Shown: positions 41,713 to 50,695 of the stretch, piece after piece
How the letters are laid out: each line of letters begins with the position of its first letter
Position numbering within the stretch: position 1 is the stretch's first letter
Assembly: GCA_030430205.1 (NCBI GenBank)
Contig: JAUIGE010000005.1
Coordinates: forward strand, 166,001-230,000
Length of the DNA stretch: 64,000 nt
Direction of reading: 5' to 3'
Source of the DNA: Bacteroidia bacterium
GTDB lineage: Bacteria; Bacteroidota; Bacteroidia; J057
Notes under the pieces: model-generated
What the model was told of the DNA's origin: nothing
The model's database searches: none
Seen by the model: the letters and a program-made list of their open reading frames with translations, nothing else
Position numbers and translations under genes: made by a program

Positions 41713-43254
41713 TTATTTCCCTGTCTCCTTATCCACTTTCGGCCGCTCTTCCTGATTGGCGAGTTCCCAGGCGGTATGAAATACCAGGCGGGCGATTTTC
41801 GTCATTTTGCCAAATTCGATTTTCTCGACCGTATCGGTAGGTTTGTGGTAGTCGGCATGGGAGCCGGTGAAGTAAAATATGATGGGAATATTTTTCTTGG
41901 CAAAATTGTAGTGATCGCTGCGATAGTAGTAGCGATTGGGGTCTTTTTCGTCATTGTACCGATAATCCAGCTTGATGTTGGCGTATTTGGCATTGACGGC
42001 TTCATGCATGGCATGAAGGTCTGAGCTGAGCTTGTCAGCGCCGATGACATATACATAATTGCCTTCATCGGCTGTGCCTTCATAGTCAGGATCGGTACGA
42101 CCGATCATGTCGATATTCAGGTCTGCAATAGTATTTTCCAGGGGGAAAATCGGATGCTCTACATAAAATTCAGAGCCTACGAGGCCGATTTCCTCACCCG
42201 AAACGGTCATGAAAAGGATGCTCCTGCGCGGCCTGTAGCCGTTTTGTGCTGCCAGGCTGAAAGCCTCTGCAAGCTCCAGAACAGTAGATGTCCCTGAACC
42301 ATCGTCATCAGCTCCATTGTAGATTTCGCCTTTGCGCATGCCTACGTGGTCGTAATGAGCGGTAATGATGAGGACTTCGTCTTTTTTGTCCGTGCCTTCC
42401 AGGTATCCGACTACATTGCTGGAGTTGACTTCTTCATTTTCGACATCTCCCTTGTAGGAGAATTTCATTTTTTTGAAGTCCAAATCTGCCGGTTTGGGAG
42501 AAACAGCCAGTTGGTCTTTCAGTTCCTCGGAGCTGGCTTTGGCCGTGCCCAAAAGGGCTTCCCCCATTTCTTCCGAAAGGTAAAAGACCGGAAAGGTCTT
42601 GCTGTCAGCGGAAATGGTGACGAGAGAAGAGCGTGAAGCATAAGGCACCATGCGGCTATATGCATCCTTGGGAAGGATCATCATCATGGCTTTGGCACCT
42701 GCCGCCTGAAAGTTTTTGGCCCGACCAAACCAGCCGCTGATCCTTTTCCGCATATTGTCCGATTCTTCTTTGGGACTTCCCGCGAAGACAACAGCTATTT
42801 TGTCTTGTATGTCCAATCCTTCCAGGTTGTTGTAATCCTCAGAAACGATACCGTATCCCCCAAAAACAAAGTCTCCTGATAGCCGGGCAGGCAAGCCATG
42901 GGCACCAAAAGAAAAGAAGTCCTTTTTATAGGAAAAGTCTTTTTTCCCAAATCCTATTTCCATGGATTTGACTTCGCTCCTTGCCATTTTAAACTGCTGA
43001 TGATAATAATCAGTAGTCTCTGGCCCGGTCAGTCCGAGGCGTCGAAATTGCGTTTCGATATACAAGCCTGCCATGTGTTGGCCTCTTTCACCTGTATTTC
43101 TTCCTTCCATCAAATCATCAGACAAAAACATCAAATGGGCTCTGAGGTCATGAGCCGTGATGGTTTCGGCAAACTGAACGGAAGGGTCTTTTTCTTCTTG
43201 CGCATAGCTCAGGATGGCAGGCAGGAAGAGGAGGATAACAAGATACTTTTTCAT
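41713..43254 (-). CDS. M28 family metallopeptidase with PA domain
   Basis: A 513-aa exported aminopeptidase-like enzyme. A signal peptide (MKKYLVILLFLPAILSYAQ) is followed by an N-terminal segment, a PA-type insert (about 110-240), and the M28 zinc domain with ligands in ITAHYDHVG, NGADDDGSGTS, SGEEIGLVGS and RSDHYNFAKK. It should remove N-terminal residues from peptides outside the cytoplasm. It is convergent with moxR and lies 5 bp downstream of tpiA on the same strand, so it may share the lgt-tpiA transcript, although the functions are unrelated. Confidence 0.92.
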   Translation of the reverse strand: MKKYLVILLFLPAILSYAQEEKDPSVQFAETITAHDLRAHLMFLSDDLMEGRNTGERGQHMAGLYIETQFRRLGLTGPETTDYYHQQFKMARSEVKSMEIGFGKKDFSYKKDFFSFGAHGLPARLSGDFVFGGYGIVSEDYNNLEGLDIQDKIAVVFAGSPKEESDNMRKRISGWFGRAKNFQAAGAKAMMMILPKDAYSRMVPYASRSSLVTISADSKTFPVFYLSEEMGEALLGTAKASSEELKDQLAVSPKPADLDFKKMKFSYKGDVENEEVNSSNVVGYLEGTDKKDEVLIITAHYDHVGMRKGEIYNGADDDGSGTSTVLELAEAFSLAAQNGYRPRRSILFMTVSGEEIGLVGSEFYVEHPIFPLENTIADLNIDMIGRTDPDYEGTADEGNYVYVIGADKLSSDLHAMHEAVNAKYANIKLDYRYNDEKDPNRYYYRSDHYNFAKKNIPIIFYFTGSHADYHKPTDTVEKIEFGKMTKIARLVFHTAWELANQEERPKVDKETGK

Positions 43255-43259
43255 AGGAT

Positions 43260-44021
43260 TTACAATGCTTTAATGATATCAACGAAATCGCGTGACTTGA
43301 GGCTTGCTCCTCCAACGAGGCCACCATCAATGTCTTTTTGACTAAATAATTCTTGCGCATTTTCCGGCTTTACACTGCCGCCGTAGAGGATGCTGCATCC
43401 TGCTGCAATTTGTGCATCGTATCGCTCAGCTATCAGCTGGCGGATGTAGGCATGTACTTCCTGCGCTTGCGCAGGAGAGGCGGTCTTGCCCGTGCCGATG
43501 GCCCATACGGGCTCATAAGCGATGATGAGCTTGCTGAAATTTTCAGCAGACAGGTGAAAGCATCCGCCTGACAATTGCTTTTTAACCACGGCCAGCATGT
43601 GGCCGCTTTCACGCTCTTCGAGGCTTTCGCCTATGCAAAAAATGACCGTCAGCTCATGTGCCAGCGCCTGGTCGGTCTTGGCTGCCAGCAAGGCTTCATC
43701 CTCGCCAAAGTATTGGCGGCGCTCAGAGTGGCCCAGGATCACATGGGAAGCGCCTGTATCCAGGAGCATAGGAGCCGAAGTCTCGCCTGTATATGCACCA
43801 CTGGTCGCCTGGTGCATATTTTGAGCAGAAAGGTGAATGTTATTTTTATCTTTAATCAGGTGATGAATGGGGTGAAGGTAGGGAAAAGGAACCCCAAATA
43901 TGACTTCCGCCTTACCTCTGTATTCGTCCTGATACATATTGACTATTTCGCTGACAAGTTTTTGTGCTTCTGTTAGGGAGAGGTGCATCTTCCAATTGCC
44001 CGCTGCAATTTTCTTTCTCAT
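43260..44021 (-). CDS. tpiA: Triosephosphate isomerase
   Basis: A 253-aa TIM-barrel glycolytic enzyme interconverting dihydroxyacetone phosphate and glyceraldehyde 3-phosphate. The active-site Lys is in AAGNWKMH, the electrophilic His in LGHSERR, and the catalytic Glu in AYEPVWAIGTG; the phosphate loops GGSV and GGLVGGASL are intact. Length is normal. The ATG overlaps the lgt stop by 4 bp, so the two genes are translationally coupled. Confidence 0.97.
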   Translation of the reverse strand: MRKKIAAGNWKMHLSLTEAQKLVSEIVNMYQDEYRGKAEVIFGVPFPYLHPIHHLIKDKNNIHLSAQNMHQATSGAYTGETSAPMLLDTGASHVILGHSERRQYFGEDEALLAAKTDQALAHELTVIFCIGESLEERESGHMLAVVKKQLSGGCFHLSAENFSKLIIAYEPVWAIGTGKTASPAQAQEVHAYIRQLIAERYDAQIAAGCSILYGGSVKPENAQELFSQKDIDGGLVGGASLKSRDFVDIIKAL

Positions 44022-44857
44022 GTGCTTTTTTTCTGTGACGTATCCGCCTGTGATGTTTTTGTTTTTCGAAAAATAAAATATAACCCCAGCATGACTGCCG
44101 GTATACTGAGCCAGTGGCCCATATTCAAAGCCATCGAATCTTCCAGGTCTATCTGGTTTTCTTTGAAAAATTCAATGACAAATCTTGCGCTGAAGAGAGC
44201 TGTCAAAAACACCCCTGAGAGGGCCCCTTTTTTGAGGTATAGGTGTTTTTTGAAATAAAGGAAATACAGCAAAATGAAGATGCCCAAATAAGACAAAGCC
44301 TCATACAATTGCACCGGATGGCGAGGCAGGTGATCCTCGTAGAGCATAAATTTAAAAGCCCAGGGGACATCTGTTTGGATGCCCACGATCTCATGGTTAA
44401 ACAGATTTCCCAATCTGATAAACATGGCCGCCAGGGCAGTAGGGACCGCAATCCGGTCCATGATCCAGAGCAAAGGCGTGCCTTTTCCATACTTCGTACG
44501 GGTCCAGAGCCATAGCGCAAGCATCACGCCTATCAGGCCGCCATGGCTTGCCAGGCCGCCATGATTGATATAAAGGATTTCCAACAAATTGTTTTTGTAT
44601 TCATCCCATTCATAGAAAAAGACATGGCCGAGGCGAGCGCCCAATATGCCGCCCAAAACGAGGGCGATCAGCAGGCTGTCAAGTTTGTCAGTAGGAAGTT
44701 TCTCGAACTTCCACATCCGCTCGGCGATGAAATAGCCGATCAGGTAGGCCATGGCAAAACACAGCCCGTACCAGCGGGGAGCAAATTCAAATCCGAAGAT
44801 TTCGGTATTAAAAATTTCCGGGTTGAAAGTCCAGGTGATAGCTGCGAAATGAATCAT
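44018..44857 (-). CDS. lgt: Prolipoprotein diacylglyceryl transferase
   Basis: A 279-aa inner-membrane enzyme that moves diacylglycerol from phosphatidylglycerol to the lipobox cysteine of prolipoproteins. It has about seven helices with the family motifs RWYGLCFAMAY, GARLGHVFFYEW, NHGGLASHGGLIG (catalytic His) and RLGNLFNHEIVG. The C-terminus is short and charged. It is the first gene of an lgt-tpiA pair with a 4-bp overlap; it is divergent from the HYC_CC_PP gene. Confidence 0.96.
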   Translation of the reverse strand: MIHFAAITWTFNPEIFNTEIFGFEFAPRWYGLCFAMAYLIGYFIAERMWKFEKLPTDKLDSLLIALVLGGILGARLGHVFFYEWDEYKNNLLEILYINHGGLASHGGLIGVMLALWLWTRTKYGKGTPLLWIMDRIAVPTALAAMFIRLGNLFNHEIVGIQTDVPWAFKFMLYEDHLPRHPVQLYEALSYLGIFILLYFLYFKKHLYLKKGALSGVFLTALFSARFVIEFFKENQIDLEDSMALNMGHWLSIPAVMLGLYFIFRKTKTSQADTSQKKST

Positions 44858-44925
44858 ATTGGCGATCTAGTCGTAAAAATTGGTGTCGCAAAAAACAACA
44901 TTTTCCTTGGGCCAAACAAATTTCC

Positions 44926-44933
44926 TATCTTTG
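44926..44933 (+). promoter_or_regulatory. TAnnTTTG -7 box of the HYC_CC_PP/TonB genes
   Basis: TATCTTTG is a perfect -7 box 17 bp before the ATG at 44951. A TTTT 21 bases upstream (44901-44904) stands near the expected -33 site. Confidence 0.5.
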
Positions 44934-44950
44934 TAGCGTATAATTGGAAC

Positions 44951-45424
44951 ATGAAACATTTTTCACTCATACTTCTCCTCAGCGCATTCCTCTGGTCCAC
45001 ATCCGGAATAGGGATGTTGATGCATTATTGCGGGGGAAAGCTGAAGCAAAGCAGCTTCTATGGTATGGGGGCAACAAATTCTTGTCATGTTGAAAAGCTG
45101 GAAACTTGCACGGCACATGTAAATGGACACACTGGCTGCTGCATCCACAAAGAGGAGGTTGACCCCCAGGATACCTTCCGGAAAGACATGGTCAAAGATT
45201 GTTGCCAGGATCAGTTTTTTTTCCTGAAAATAGCCGATGAATTTTTGGCGCTTAACTCCCTGGATATGGGAAAGACGCAAGCTGTTTCTGTCATGGATAT
45301 GCTGCGTTTATATGCATGGGATGCCGCCTGCTTTTTCCAACCCGAAAACCCACCCTTTCGACATCAGGCTCTGGCTTTACACGAAGTCCCCATTTCTATT
45401 CTTTTCCAGCAATTCCGGCTGTGA
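44951..45424 (+). CDS. HYC_CC_PP family protein (metal-linked small exported protein)
   Basis: A 157-aa exported protein whose family is named for its motifs, all visible: HYCGGKL near residue 22, CC in KDCCQDQF, and PP in ENPPFRH. A signal peptide (MKHFSLILLLSAFLWSTSG) precedes. Several further Cys (SCH, CTAH, CCIH) could bind a thiophilic metal. Family members usually sit beside a TonB receptor and an HMA-domain protein, exactly as here (45508 and 47882), so a role in copper or similar metal handling is inferred. The start is ATG 44951; a longer open frame upstream runs antisense to lgt and is rejected. Confidence 0.82.
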   Translation: MKHFSLILLLSAFLWSTSGIGMLMHYCGGKLKQSSFYGMGATNSCHVEKLETCTAHVNGHTGCCIHKEEVDPQDTFRKDMVKDCCQDQFFFLKIADEFLALNSLDMGKTQAVSVMDMLRLYAWDAACFFQPENPPFRHQALALHEVPISILFQQFRL

Positions 45425-45507
45425 GATTTACTTAGTTATCCCTAAAACTGATTGGTATATTACCTATCAGCTTTTTCTGTTTGTATAACTTGAGTAACTC
45501 ACTTTTT

Positions 45508-47775
45508 ATGTATAAAGTAAGCATTGTCCTGGTTCTGATGTTGTTGTTTTGTTCTGCTTTTGCGCAGCAAAATGACCCCATGCCCCAACAGATAACTGGC
45601 CGTATTCTCGGTCAATTGGTAGAGGACGAAAAACCAGAACCGCTGGAAGCAGTTCGTATTTCCTGGGAAAATACCAGCCTGGGAACCTTAACAAATAAAA
45701 AAGGCAACTTCCGTCTGGCAGTCCCCGAAGGCCTGGAGGTTTATAGACTTATCATCCTTGCTGCTGGCTATGAAAAAGATACGCTGGAGATGGTTGATTT
45801 GGGAAAAAACCTTGAAGAAGGGATTGAAATAACCTTATTGGCTTATTCCACGGACGAAGTCACCATTTCGAGCCGCAACAAAGGCATACGCGTTTCACGC
45901 CTTGATCCCCTGAAAACGGAGATCATGGGAGAAGTGGAATTGGCAAAAGCCGCTTGCTGCAATTTGTCCGAAAGTTTCGAGACAAGTGGCACCATAGATG
46001 TATCCTTTGCGGATGCCATCACAGGGGCAAAACGCATCAAGATGCTGGGCCTGGATGGTGTGTACACCCAAATGCTGACGGAGTCCTACCCGTCGATACG
46101 CGGGCTTGCAACTACCTTTGGCCTGACGGCCATCCCCGGCCCCTGGATGCAAAGCATCCAGGTTTCCAAAGGCGCAGCCTCTGTGCAAAATGGCTACGAG
46201 AGCCTTACAGGCGAGATCAATGTAGAGTACAAAAAACCGCAAAATGCGGACCGCCTTTTCCTGAACCTCTACGCCAATCAATTGGGTAGGCTGGAAGGAA
46301 GCCTCAACCTTTCTCACCGCTTTAGCAAGCGCCTGAGTACCATGCTTTTGGTGCATGGAGGCAACTTCCAGCAGGCGTTAGACCCCAATGGAGACGGTTT
46401 TCGGGATTTGCCCGCCCTAAACCAGTATAGCTTGTTTAACCGTTGGCGCTGGCACAGTGGCAGCAGTTTTAGGGGGCAGTTTGGGGTAAAATACTTCCAG
46501 GAATCACGCCTGGGAGGGCAGATTCAGTTTGACCCTGAGCGCGATCGGGCCAGCAACAATGCCTATGGCATTGAGATCAACACCCAGCGCTGGGAAGCTT
46601 TCAATAAAGCGGGTTATGCCTTTGTCGGGAAGCCTGATGCCAGCATCGGCTCGCAAGTGACTTTCTCCCATCATCAGCAGGAGGCATTCTTTGGCATGAA
46701 TAAATACCAGGGAGAGCAAACAAGCCTTTTTGCAAAAATCCTGGCTTCAAGCCTTGTCGATAACTCCAATCATAAGGTGACGGGTGGCCTGAGCTTTCAG
46801 TACGATAAGTATCAGGAAGCGTATAATGATTCCAGTTTTAACCGCCTGGAGCAGGTGCCAGGCGCATTTGTCGAGTACACCTACAATCGGTTAAACCGTT
46901 TGATTATCGTGTCGGGTTTCCGTGCAGACTATCATAACCTGTATGGGATGATTTATACGCCAAGGGCGCACATGAAATACGATTTGGACGCGCAAACTAC
47001 CCTTAGAGCTTCGATTGGAAGTGGTTTCCGCGTAGCGAATGTGTTTGCGGAATACCTGCCTGCCATGATGAGTTCGCGCAAGGTGATAGTCAAAGAAGCT
47101 TTGGCTCCTGAAAAAGGCTGGAATTATGGCTTCAACCTGACGCGTTATTTTCAGTTGGCAGAGAAAGAGGGGAATATCAGCCTGGATGTGTACCGGACGG
47201 ACTTTGTTAATCAGATTGTAGCCAATCGGGAGACAAGCGGGTATTTGTATTTTCAAAACCTGGATGGGCGCTCTTTCGCTAACTATGTTCAGCTTGAGGC
47301 TTTTTATGAGCCTGTTGAGCGATTGGAATTGCACCTTGCCTGGAAATGGAACCAGGTGAAAAGTACTTTTGATGGGCAGTTGCTGGCAGTTCCTTTTGTA
47401 GTAGGGAAAAGGGCATTGGTGAATTTGAGCTATACCACAGCAGCTGACCGCTGGCAGTTTGACGGAACGCTTCAGGCTATCGGCAAGCGCCGCTTGCCCA
47501 ATACAGCGGCTCTGCCGCTGGAATTTCAATTGCCGGATGAATCGCCTGCATATATGCAGCTCTCGGCTCAGATCACCCATAAATTTCCATTTATGGACCT
47601 TTACCTGGGCGGAGAGAATTTGACCAATTTTGTGCAGCAAAATCCCATCATCGCTGCCAGCGAGCCTTTTGGGGAGCATTTTGATGCTGCCATGACCTGG
47701 GGACCGATTGTTGGCCGCAGAATATACCTTGGTATTCGCCTACCCGTTAAAGGCAAACAGCCTGAGGGGTTCTAA
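45508..47775 (+). CDS. TonB-dependent outer-membrane receptor (metal-linked type)
   Basis: A 755-aa outer-membrane protein. A leader (MYKVSIVLVLMLLFCSAFAQ) is followed by a carboxypeptidase-like regulatory domain (about 28-120), a plug with AKAACCNLSESFETS, DAITGAKRIKMLGLDG and IPGPWMQSIQVSKG, and a 22-strand-type barrel ending in GRRIYLGIRLPV. The CCNLSESFE plug motif is typical of receptors encoded beside HYC_CC_PP and HMA proteins, hence probable uptake of copper or a metal-chelate. The start ATG 45508 is chosen over a TTG nine codons earlier because it begins the leader directly. Confidence 0.88.
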   Translation: MYKVSIVLVLMLLFCSAFAQQNDPMPQQITGRILGQLVEDEKPEPLEAVRISWENTSLGTLTNKKGNFRLAVPEGLEVYRLIILAAGYEKDTLEMVDLGKNLEEGIEITLLAYSTDEVTISSRNKGIRVSRLDPLKTEIMGEVELAKAACCNLSESFETSGTIDVSFADAITGAKRIKMLGLDGVYTQMLTESYPSIRGLATTFGLTAIPGPWMQSIQVSKGAASVQNGYESLTGEINVEYKKPQNADRLFLNLYANQLGRLEGSLNLSHRFSKRLSTMLLVHGGNFQQALDPNGDGFRDLPALNQYSLFNRWRWHSGSSFRGQFGVKYFQESRLGGQIQFDPERDRASNNAYGIEINTQRWEAFNKAGYAFVGKPDASIGSQVTFSHHQQEAFFGMNKYQGEQTSLFAKILASSLVDNSNHKVTGGLSFQYDKYQEAYNDSSFNRLEQVPGAFVEYTYNRLNRLIIVSGFRADYHNLYGMIYTPRAHMKYDLDAQTTLRASIGSGFRVANVFAEYLPAMMSSRKVIVKEALAPEKGWNYGFNLTRYFQLAEKEGNISLDVYRTDFVNQIVANRETSGYLYFQNLDGRSFANYVQLEAFYEPVERLELHLAWKWNQVKSTFDGQLLAVPFVVGKRALVNLSYTTAADRWQFDGTLQAIGKRRLPNTAALPLEFQLPDESPAYMQLSAQITHKFPFMDLYLGGENLTNFVQQNPIIAASEPFGEHFDAAMTWGPIVGRRIYLGIRLPVKGKQPEGF

Positions 47776-47803
47776 AGACTTGAACTTGAACTTGAACTTG
47801 AAC
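47776..47803 (+). repeat. Hexamer tandem repeat CTTGAA
   Basis: About four and a half copies of the 6-base unit lie directly after the TonB-receptor stop codon. It is a simple-sequence tract likely to vary in copy number. Confidence 0.7.
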
Positions 47804-47881
47804 TCAAACCTATTAGACACGAGACGGAAGACCCAAAGAATTTAAATAAACCTTTTAAATCAATACATAAACTTAATAATT

Positions 47882-48247
47882 ATGAAAATCACTAAAATCA
47901 TCATTGCAAGCATACTGCTTAGTTTTAGCACAGCAGCAGTTTTCGCTCAAAAAGCACCTAAGGTGCAAACCGCCGAAATCCAGACCTCCGCAGTTTGCGG
48001 ACACTGTGAAGAGGCCATCACCGAGGCCTTGACCTATCACAAGGGCATCCTTGCCATGAGCATGGACATGGAAAGCAAAGTGCTTTCTGTGCGCTACAAG
48101 ACCAAGAAAACTACCGTGGAAGATATCCGCAACAAAATCGCTTCCCTGGGCTATAAGGCCGATGAGGTGACCCCCACCCTGGAGGCATTTAACAAACTCG
48201 CTCCTTGCTGCCAGAAGGAAGGGGTTTGTGGCGGGAAGGAAGATTAG
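47882..48247 (+). CDS. Exported heavy-metal-associated (HMA) domain protein
   Basis: A 121-aa exported protein: a leader (ITKIIIASILLSFSTAAVFAQ), then an HMA ferredoxin-like domain with metal-site motif VCGHCEEAI (two Cys) and the typical closing KIASLGYKADEV. The tail adds CCQKEGVCGG, a second cysteine cluster that could also hold a metal. It completes the HYC_CC_PP/TonB/HMA set and is the likely periplasmic metal carrier. Separated by 106 bp from the receptor gene. Confidence 0.9.
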   Translation: MKITKIIIASILLSFSTAAVFAQKAPKVQTAEIQTSAVCGHCEEAITEALTYHKGILAMSMDMESKVLSVRYKTKKTTVEDIRNKIASLGYKADEVTPTLEAFNKLAPCCQKEGVCGGKED

Positions 48248-48255
48248 AAGCGGGA

Positions 48256-48370
48256 AGCGAGAAGCGAGAAGCGAGAAGCGAGAGCAGAGATAATTTTGTC
48301 TCAGCTCTCGCTTCTCTGTTCTCTACTCTCTGTTCTCTACTCTCTGTTCTCTACTCTCTGTTCTCGACTC
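48256..48370. repeat. Purine/pyrimidine simple repeats with a 12-bp inverted pair
   Basis: Tandem AGCGAGA units (48256-48284) and three-plus copies of a 14-base CTCTACTCTCTGTT unit (48321-48362) face each other. GAGAAGCGAGAG (48273-48284) pairs perfectly with 48305-48316. It is non-coding and probably unstable in length. Confidence 0.7.
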
Positions 48371-48380
48371 TCTATCCCCT

Positions 48381-48575
48381 AAAAAAAAAGAACCCAGACT
48401 TGAGGGAAGTCTGGGTCTTTGTCTTTGAGGGTTGAATGCTTGCTCTTACCCTACAAGAATGCTTCAATTATACTCGGAAAAGTGACTTCAATTTTTGAAA
48501 GCAAGGATTCTTTCTTTCTACACTATTCAATCTTTTGTCCTTGCTTTGATGTTCTGGAGCTTATCTCCCTGCGAA
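48381..48575 (-). ncRNA. Candidate small RNA with its own promoter-like box and terminator
   Basis: On the minus strand a near -7 box (CACCTTTG, 48581-48588) is followed by a perfect 10-bp stem-loop (48538-48547 with 48498-48507) and, about 100 nt later, a 10-bp terminator hairpin (48392-48401 with 48407-48416) with nine T. Predicted length is near 195 nt. No open frame of note runs through it. The T-run lies on the minus strand only, so the hairpin does not belong to the HMA gene. Identity unknown. Confidence 0.4.
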
Positions 48576-48599
48576 CAATACAAAGGTGCGAAAACTGTT

Positions 48600-48975
48600 C
48601 CAGACAATAAACAAAGTTCGTATAAATGGTAAATTTTTAGGGGTGAATGGTGTTTTTTGTCGATTTTTAAAGAATAACAAGCGTAACTGATGCCCTAATA
48701 TACGTATTTTTTGGTAAAAACGATTAGGGGTTAAAGCAGGTATTTTTTGTGTTAAATAGTTGATAATAAGTGGATTGTGTGTTTTTTGGGGTTCTTTTTT
48801 GGATAAAAAGAATTGAAAAAACCCCGTTTTTTAAAAAATAATAAGCGTAAGATCATTGATTGTATCCTTATCTGTACACAGATGCATATATTTAAGACAG
48901 AAAAACTTTTCTGGCAAAAATATCTAAGCAGGAAACGGGCTTGTTTCCTGCAAGTCATAAGATGAGAATGAAAAA
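48600..48975. other. AT-rich intergenic block with hairpins, no gene seen
   Basis: A strongly AT-rich stretch between the small-RNA candidate and the helicase 3' end. It holds a 7-bp pair CCCTAAT/ATTAGGG (48693-48699 with 48723-48729), TTCTTTTT/AAAAAGAA near 48795-48822, and an imperfect direct repeat around AATAACAAGCGTAA (48672) and AATAATAAGCGTAA (48838). No credible frame was found on either strand. Confidence 0.5.
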
Positions 48976-48981
48976 AGGGGA

Positions 48982-48996
48982 ATCCAGGGCCTGGAT
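48982..48996 (-). terminator. Weak terminator of the helicase gene
   Basis: A 6-bp stem ATCCAG/CTGGAT with a 3-base loop is followed on the minus strand by CCCC and six T, about 10 bp after the helicase stop. Confidence 0.4.
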
Positions 48997-49004
48997 AGAG
49001 CTAT

Positions 49005-50579
49005 TTAATCTTGTCCGCCTTCCTGACGCGGCTTCTGAGGCCGGCGTCGTTTGCGGCGGCGGTTTTTACCAGGAGCTTGTCCTTCGACTTTTTCCTGAGG
49101 GTTGTTATCTGTATTTGCGGGCGGGCGTGGTGTCTGCGTATCTCCACTTATTGGGCGTCCCTGACCCGTTCCCCTTCTGCCACCACTGCCTCTTGCATTT
49201 CCGCCTCTATCAGAACCTCCCCGGCCTTCAGGTCTACCGCCTCCCCGGCGGCTATCACCACCGCCACCCCGGCTTCTGCCACCACTGCCACCGCTACGTC
49301 TATCTCCATCGCCCCCTCCTCTGCGTCTGTCTCCGCCACCGCCACCTCGGTGGCCGTCACTTCTTCTGTTTCCGCCAGCTCCGCCTCTGCGGCCTCCGCC
49401 GCGGTTCCCACCTCTCCCAGTAGGTGAGTAGACAGGCGTCTCTCCCAATTCCTCCGGAATTTTCTGCTTGGGAACTTCTGCTTCAATAAGTTCTTCGATC
49501 TTGCCGAAGCGATACATATCATCTGGGTTGATGAAGGTCATGGCTGTGCCCGTCGCGCTTGCGCGAGCCGTCCGGCCAATACGGTGGACATAGTCCTCCG
49601 CATCCATGGGGACATCAAAATTGAGCACGTGGCTCAAATTGTCAATATCAATCCCCCGTGAGAGCACATCTGTGGCCACCACGATGGGAAATTGTTTATT
49701 CTTAAAGTCATTCAGCGTCTCCTGACGCTCACTCTGCTCGCGATCCGAGTGAATCGGCCGGGCATCAAAGCCCATTTTTTGCAAGGTAGCTGCGATTTGA
49801 TCTACGCTGAGCTTGCTGGAAGCAAAGATGATCATGCTGTCCACTTCTTCATCCTGAAGCAAATGTCTCAGCAAATCCTTCTTTTGCTTGTCATACACCA
49901 CATAGGCGCGCTGATCCACGCCTTCGGCAGGTTTGGAAAGTGCCAGAGAAATCTCTTCTGGCTTATTTTGCATGATTTCCTTTGCCAGGCTGCGGATCTT
50001 GCTCGGCATCGTAGCCGAAAACATCAGGGTTTGGCGCTTATCCTTGGGCAGATAAGAAATGATTTCTACGATATCGGGATAGAATCCCATGTCCAACATT
50101 TTATCCGCTTCATCCAGTACAACGGTATGCACCCCGCTCAGGTCCATATAGCCCAGTTTGTAGTGCATTTTGAAGCGGCCCGGCGTCGCGATGATCATAT
50201 CCACTCCATTGTCGATGGCGTTTTTTTGCACATCCCACTGCTTGCTGTTGCTGCCGCCATAAACGGCAACAGAAGATACGCCGGTGAAATAACCGAGCGC
50301 CTCCATATTTTGGTCTATCTGGGATGCCAATTCCCGGGTAGGAACGATCACCAATACCTTGGTACCGGCTTTATGGTTTCCTTCATTCATGATGGTTTCA
50401 ATCACGGGAATGAGGAATGCAGCAGTTTTCCCCGTGCCTGTCTGGGCGCAGGCAATTAAGTCTTTTCCATCTAAAACAATGGGAATCGCTAATTCTTGTA
50501 TGGGGGTGGCCTCTTCGTAACCGATACTTACCAGGCTATCTAATAGTTGATGATTTAGATCAAAGTCGTCGAATCTCAA
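49005..50579 (-). CDS. DEAD-box RNA helicase with RGG-rich tail
   Basis: A 524-aa ATP-dependent RNA helicase. The core (1-370) shows the Q motif TPIQE, AQTGTGKT, PTRELA, DEAD, SAT, and motif VI HRIGRTARA. The C-terminal 130 residues are dominated by Arg-Gly-Gly and Asp repeats and end in basic KNRRRKRRRPQKPR, an RNA-binding tail seen in Bacteroidota RhlE/CsdA-like helicases. Role: unwinding of structured RNA in ribosome assembly, decay or cold response. The frame starts with TTG at 50579 (MRFDDFDLNHQL); no ATG gives a full Q motif. Monocistronic. Confidence 0.93.
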   Translation of the reverse strand: MRFDDFDLNHQLLDSLVSIGYEEATPIQELAIPIVLDGKDLIACAQTGTGKTAAFLIPVIETIMNEGNHKAGTKVLVIVPTRELASQIDQNMEALGYFTGVSSVAVYGGSNSKQWDVQKNAIDNGVDMIIATPGRFKMHYKLGYMDLSGVHTVVLDEADKMLDMGFYPDIVEIISYLPKDKRQTLMFSATMPSKIRSLAKEIMQNKPEEISLALSKPAEGVDQRAYVVYDKQKKDLLRHLLQDEEVDSMIIFASSKLSVDQIAATLQKMGFDARPIHSDREQSERQETLNDFKNKQFPIVVATDVLSRGIDIDNLSHVLNFDVPMDAEDYVHRIGRTARASATGTAMTFINPDDMYRFGKIEELIEAEVPKQKIPEELGETPVYSPTGRGGNRGGGRRGGAGGNRRSDGHRGGGGGDRRRGGGDGDRRSGGSGGRSRGGGGDSRRGGGRPEGRGGSDRGGNARGSGGRRGTGQGRPISGDTQTPRPPANTDNNPQEKVEGQAPGKNRRRKRRRPQKPRQEGGQD

Positions 50580-50650
50580 AATGTTTTTCTGTTGATTATG
50601 ATAGAAACAATTAATGCATAAAGCTCCTAAGATAAGCTTTAAAATAAAGA

Positions 50651-50671
50651 AAGGCGTAATAAATACGCCTT
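50651..50671 (-). terminator. Intrinsic terminator of the DUF2167 gene
   Basis: An 8-bp stem AAGGCGTA/TACGCCTT (50651-50658 with 50664-50671) with a 5-base loop lies 25 bp after the stop codon; a T-rich stretch follows on the minus strand. Confidence 0.6.
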
Positions 50672-50695
50672 TTGCTTTTGTATGTCAGAAAGAGG

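Noticed and set aside
44543..44950. N-terminal extension of the HYC_CC_PP protein
   Set aside because: The frame is open but runs antisense to lgt, and the signal peptide begins at 44951 right after a perfect -7 box.
48392..48416. Terminator of the HMA-domain gene
   Set aside because: The long T-run lies on the minus-strand side only, so the hairpin ends a minus-strand transcript.
49011..49427. Plus-strand Ala/Ser/Thr-rich frame over the helicase tail
   Set aside because: It is the mirror of the low-complexity RGG-coding sequence.
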